From the NCBI GenBank assembly GCA_028716125.1, contig JAQUQK010000080.1, positions 1-7,930 on the forward strand: 7,930 nucleotides of DNA, given 5' to 3'. How positions within the stretch are numbered: the first letter of the stretch is position 1; each line of letters opens with the position of its first letter. Below, piece after piece: positions 6,375-7,930 of this stretch. The translations under genes and the position numbers were made by a program. The notes beneath the pieces are model-generated. The model was not told the origin of the DNA and searched no databases. It saw only the letters and a list, made by a program, of their open reading frames with translations. The stretch is from Thermoplasmatota archaeon. Its GTDB lineage: Archaea; Thermoplasmatota; JAQUQK01.

Positions 6375-6386
6375 ATTTCCAAAAAA

Positions 6387-6923
6387 TTATTTTACACTAT
6401 GCTGCCAAAGCATTCGTAATTGGCCCTTGCCTTTCTCGAATGCAGGCCGCATGAACGGCCTCGCCCTTACCGTCACAGATTTGTATTCAAATTTCTTCTT
6501 AGACGTAAACTGCATAGCCTTCGACCTTCCGCCATATTCAAGCACATGCGGCACATTGATGCTTTTGGCATTTGTTCTAACAGGGCCAATAACGACAGAT
6601 CGCCGACTCGGATCGAGAGAGTAAAAAAGAAACCGCTTTATCAGTCCAAGCCGAGCATAAGGAGGTTTGCCAGGCTTGCTCGTAACACTCTCGGTCATTT
6701 TCACGCCGAACCGCGTAACCCACCTACGCTTCGGAGCCTTCTTCATTGACCAGCGTGCAGCATTGCGTACAAATGCACCGAAACGGGCAAAAACATATCG
6801 CGTCCTGCTGTCCAAGGCCCGCTGAACGGTAGGCTTGTCGAAGAACAGTTGAGTAACCCTAAACATCGGGCTACCTTTTCTGTCCTTCAGCATCCTGCCA
6901 ACATTGAATGATACTTTGAACAT
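6387..6923 (-). CDS. HK97 gp10-like head-tail connector / tail completion protein
   Basis: This is a 178-residue basic protein. The start is ATG 6923, one base after the stop of the upstream gene (TAA, 6927-6925), with GGAAGG at 6936-6931, 7 bases away; an in-frame ATG at 6974 would overlap the upstream gene by 50 bases and has no reason to be used. Motifs are ALDSRTRYVFARFGAFVRNAAR (about 36-57, a helix), a basic stretch KKAPKRR (61-67), KPGKPPYARLGLIKRFLFYSLD (83-104), RRSVVIGP (107-114), VPHVLEYGG (124-132) and RARPFMRPAFEKGKGQLRMLW (153-173). The order PG-PP-x-x-x-G-L, SVVIGP, LEYGG, ARPFM-PAFEK is the usual signature of the HK97 gp10 family, which acts at the head-tail joining or tail-completion step. 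It is somewhat longer than typical members (often 120-160 residues), because of extra N-terminal residues and the insert after LEYGG. Confidence 0.88.
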   Translation of the reverse strand: MFKVSFNVGRMLKDRKGSPMFRVTQLFFDKPTVQRALDSRTRYVFARFGAFVRNAARWSMKKAPKRRWVTRFGVKMTESVTSKPGKPPYARLGLIKRFLFYSLDPSRRSVVIGPVRTNAKSINVPHVLEYGGRSKAMQFTSKKKFEYKSVTVRARPFMRPAFEKGKGQLRMLWQHSVK

Positions 6924-6924
6924 A

Positions 6925-7930
6925 TTAGAGCCTTCCGCCCCTGAGCCGTCCGCCGCCGCCTGAACTTGTTTCACAATTCGCCCCTGCTTTCATCCGTATG
7001 GCCAATGGGCTTGTCGGCACGGGACCGATGCCTGGCTTGAAGACAATATTCGGGTTGGCCGTAATGCTGTGAACGCCTTTTGGCGGGGCGACAGTGCTTG
7101 GGTTAGCTACCGCCGTCCACCATTGAGGGGCTTCATTCGCCATGCTCCAATAAACGTTATAATCCAAAATGGACGAGCCGCCCGTGCTATGTCCACCAAC
7201 ATAACCGCTTGCACGAGGGACCAGAATTGAATTGGTTACGTGCGCGATACCTTTTTGAACGCCGATGCAAAAATGCTTCTGGTCAAGCAATGTGCAATTG
7301 CGAACGTCAGCATGTGCCCCTTGATCAGGAAAGATGCCTGCGTCGCCGTTGTAGAAATAGGAATTATGCACTGCTACTTGAGAGCCGGCTGCCACTCGCA
7401 ATGAAAACGTGTACATTGGTCCGGTGGGATGGTCTTGGCCGTTAAAGATGCAGCGTGTAAAAATAACGCAACCACCACCTGCGACCACAACGCCATGCTG
7501 CGTGGTTATCTGTGGGTCAAAGAGACAATCCTCAAATACAATGCCGCGAGGAAACGATGCCCCCGTGTACCAGTCGGCGACAATACTTTTGCCCGTCGTA
7601 CCAAATTTGCAACCGTATGCCTCGAAATACTGAGTGTCTTGGTGCGAGAGATTTAACAGGTCGTATCCCTCCGGCGTACCGTGAATGTAGAAATTGCGTA
7701 GCTGGCAAAAATTGGACTGTACAAGTATAAAGTCTGATGTCTGCGCGCTTGCAATTAGTTCGACAGCTTTTGTTGTATCTACACCGTTTGCCAATGAATC
7801 ATAGGGGCCCTGGTAGTATTGCTGCCCCTTGTCCATGTCGCTGACGCCTGTTTCAGGGTTGAATGATGTGTGGTAGCCAACAACACACAAACGCTTTCCG
7901 AGTTCCACGCTTGTACCTGCATTAGCCAGC
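6925..7930 (-). CDS. Right-handed parallel beta-helix protein, N-terminus outside window
   Basis: The frame is open from the right edge to TAA at 6927-6925, giving 334 residues of the C-terminal part; a GTG at 7908 is in frame but the reading frame continues upstream of it (LANAGTSVE), so it is probably not the start. The protein shows repeated rungs with the Asn/Cys pattern of right-handed beta-helices: QLRNFYIHG, FEAYGCKFG, FEDCLFD, FTRCIFNG, VHNSYFYNG, VRNCTLLD, VTNSILV and LDYNVYW, spaced roughly 20-30 residues apart over about residues 75-250. The end has a Pro/Gly-rich segment (TSPLAIRMKAG) and a basic Gly-rich tail (SSGGGGRLRGGRL). Such folds occur in phage fibres, tailspikes, capsid decorations and polysaccharide lyases. 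No clear catalytic set of lyase residues is visible in this part. Lying just before the gp10-like gene, it belongs to the head-tail connector region of the cluster rather than to the tail-fibre end, which is unusual. The function is unknown; a virion surface or decoration role is inferred. Confidence 0.85.
   Translation of the reverse strand, partial: LANAGTSVELGKRLCVVGYHTSFNPETGVSDMDKGQQYYQGPYDSLANGVDTTKAVELIASAQTSDFILVQSNFCQLRNFYIHGTPEGYDLLNLSHQDTQYFEAYGCKFGTTGKSIVADWYTGASFPRGIVFEDCLFDPQITTQHGVVVAGGGCVIFTRCIFNGQDHPTGPMYTFSLRVAAGSQVAVHNSYFYNGDAGIFPDQGAHADVRNCTLLDQKHFCIGVQKGIAHVTNSILVPRASGYVGGHSTGGSSILDYNVYWSMANEAPQWWTAVANPSTVAPPKGVHSITANPNIVFKPGIGPVPTSPLAIRMKAGANCETSSGGGGRLRGGRL
6931..6936 (-). 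promoter_or_regulatory. Shine-Dalgarno GGAAGG that decides the gp10-like start
   Basis: GGAAGG lies 7 bases before ATG 6923 inside the last codons of the beta-helix gene. It supports the shorter 178-residue form over the in-frame ATG at 6974. Confidence 0.65.

Noticed and set aside
6336..6386. Sigma70-type promoter before the tail tube gene.
   Set aside because: TTGGAA and TATAAG are present but 24 bases apart; no pair with acceptable spacing was found.
6924..6974. Longer gp10-like protein starting at ATG 6974.
   Set aside because: The extra 17 residues overlap the beta-helix gene and are read from its Gly-rich end in another frame, while ATG 6923 has a good ribosome site.
7906..7908. GTG 7908 as the true start of the beta-helix protein.
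   Set aside because: The frame stays open to the window edge and no Shine-Dalgarno sequence precedes this codon; the gene most likely begins outside the window.

Overview
The window holds nine head-to-tail genes, all on the minus strand, and reads as the connector-to-tail-tip part of a siphovirus-type phage or prophage (long non-contractile tail). A tail tube protein, an overlapping tail-assembly-chaperone pair and a tape measure protein are present, and no sheath gene lies between tube and chaperone. The standard genetic code fits: TAA and TGA both end genes cleanly. No integrase, att site, host gene or tRNA is visible, so a free phage and a prophage cannot be told apart. The sequence styles of the tube, gp10-like, chaperone, tape measure and two post-tape-measure proteins match, from memory, tail cassettes seen in Planctomycetes/PVC-group genomes. 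A phage of a moderate-GC planctomycete or relative is therefore my best guess, without any database search.

In transcription order (right to left): a beta-helix protein cut by the right edge (7930-6925); an HK97 gp10-like connector/tail-completion protein (6923-6387); a 51-base AT-rich spacer; the major tail tube protein (6335-5874); a 79-base spacer with a strong hairpin; the tail assembly chaperone (5794-5315); its overlapping second reading frame (5318-5094, possibly reached by frameshifting); the 905-residue tape measure protein (5090-2373); two conserved tail proteins of unknown function (2370-1579 and 1575-790); and a further unknown protein cut by the left edge (788-1).

Most junctions are extremely tight (1-3 bases between stop and next start, or a 4-base overlap), so the genes are probably translated from one polycistronic transcript with coupling. 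Only the tail tube gene has real spacers on both sides, together with the best Shine-Dalgarno sequence, which fits the protein needed in most copies. The tube polymerises around the tape measure protein held soluble by the chaperones. The genes after the tape measure should form the tail tip and host-contact structures, but I cannot assign them individual functions. The least explained points are the decoding of the chaperone overlap, the beta-helix gene in the connector region, and the three unknown tail-tip genes.
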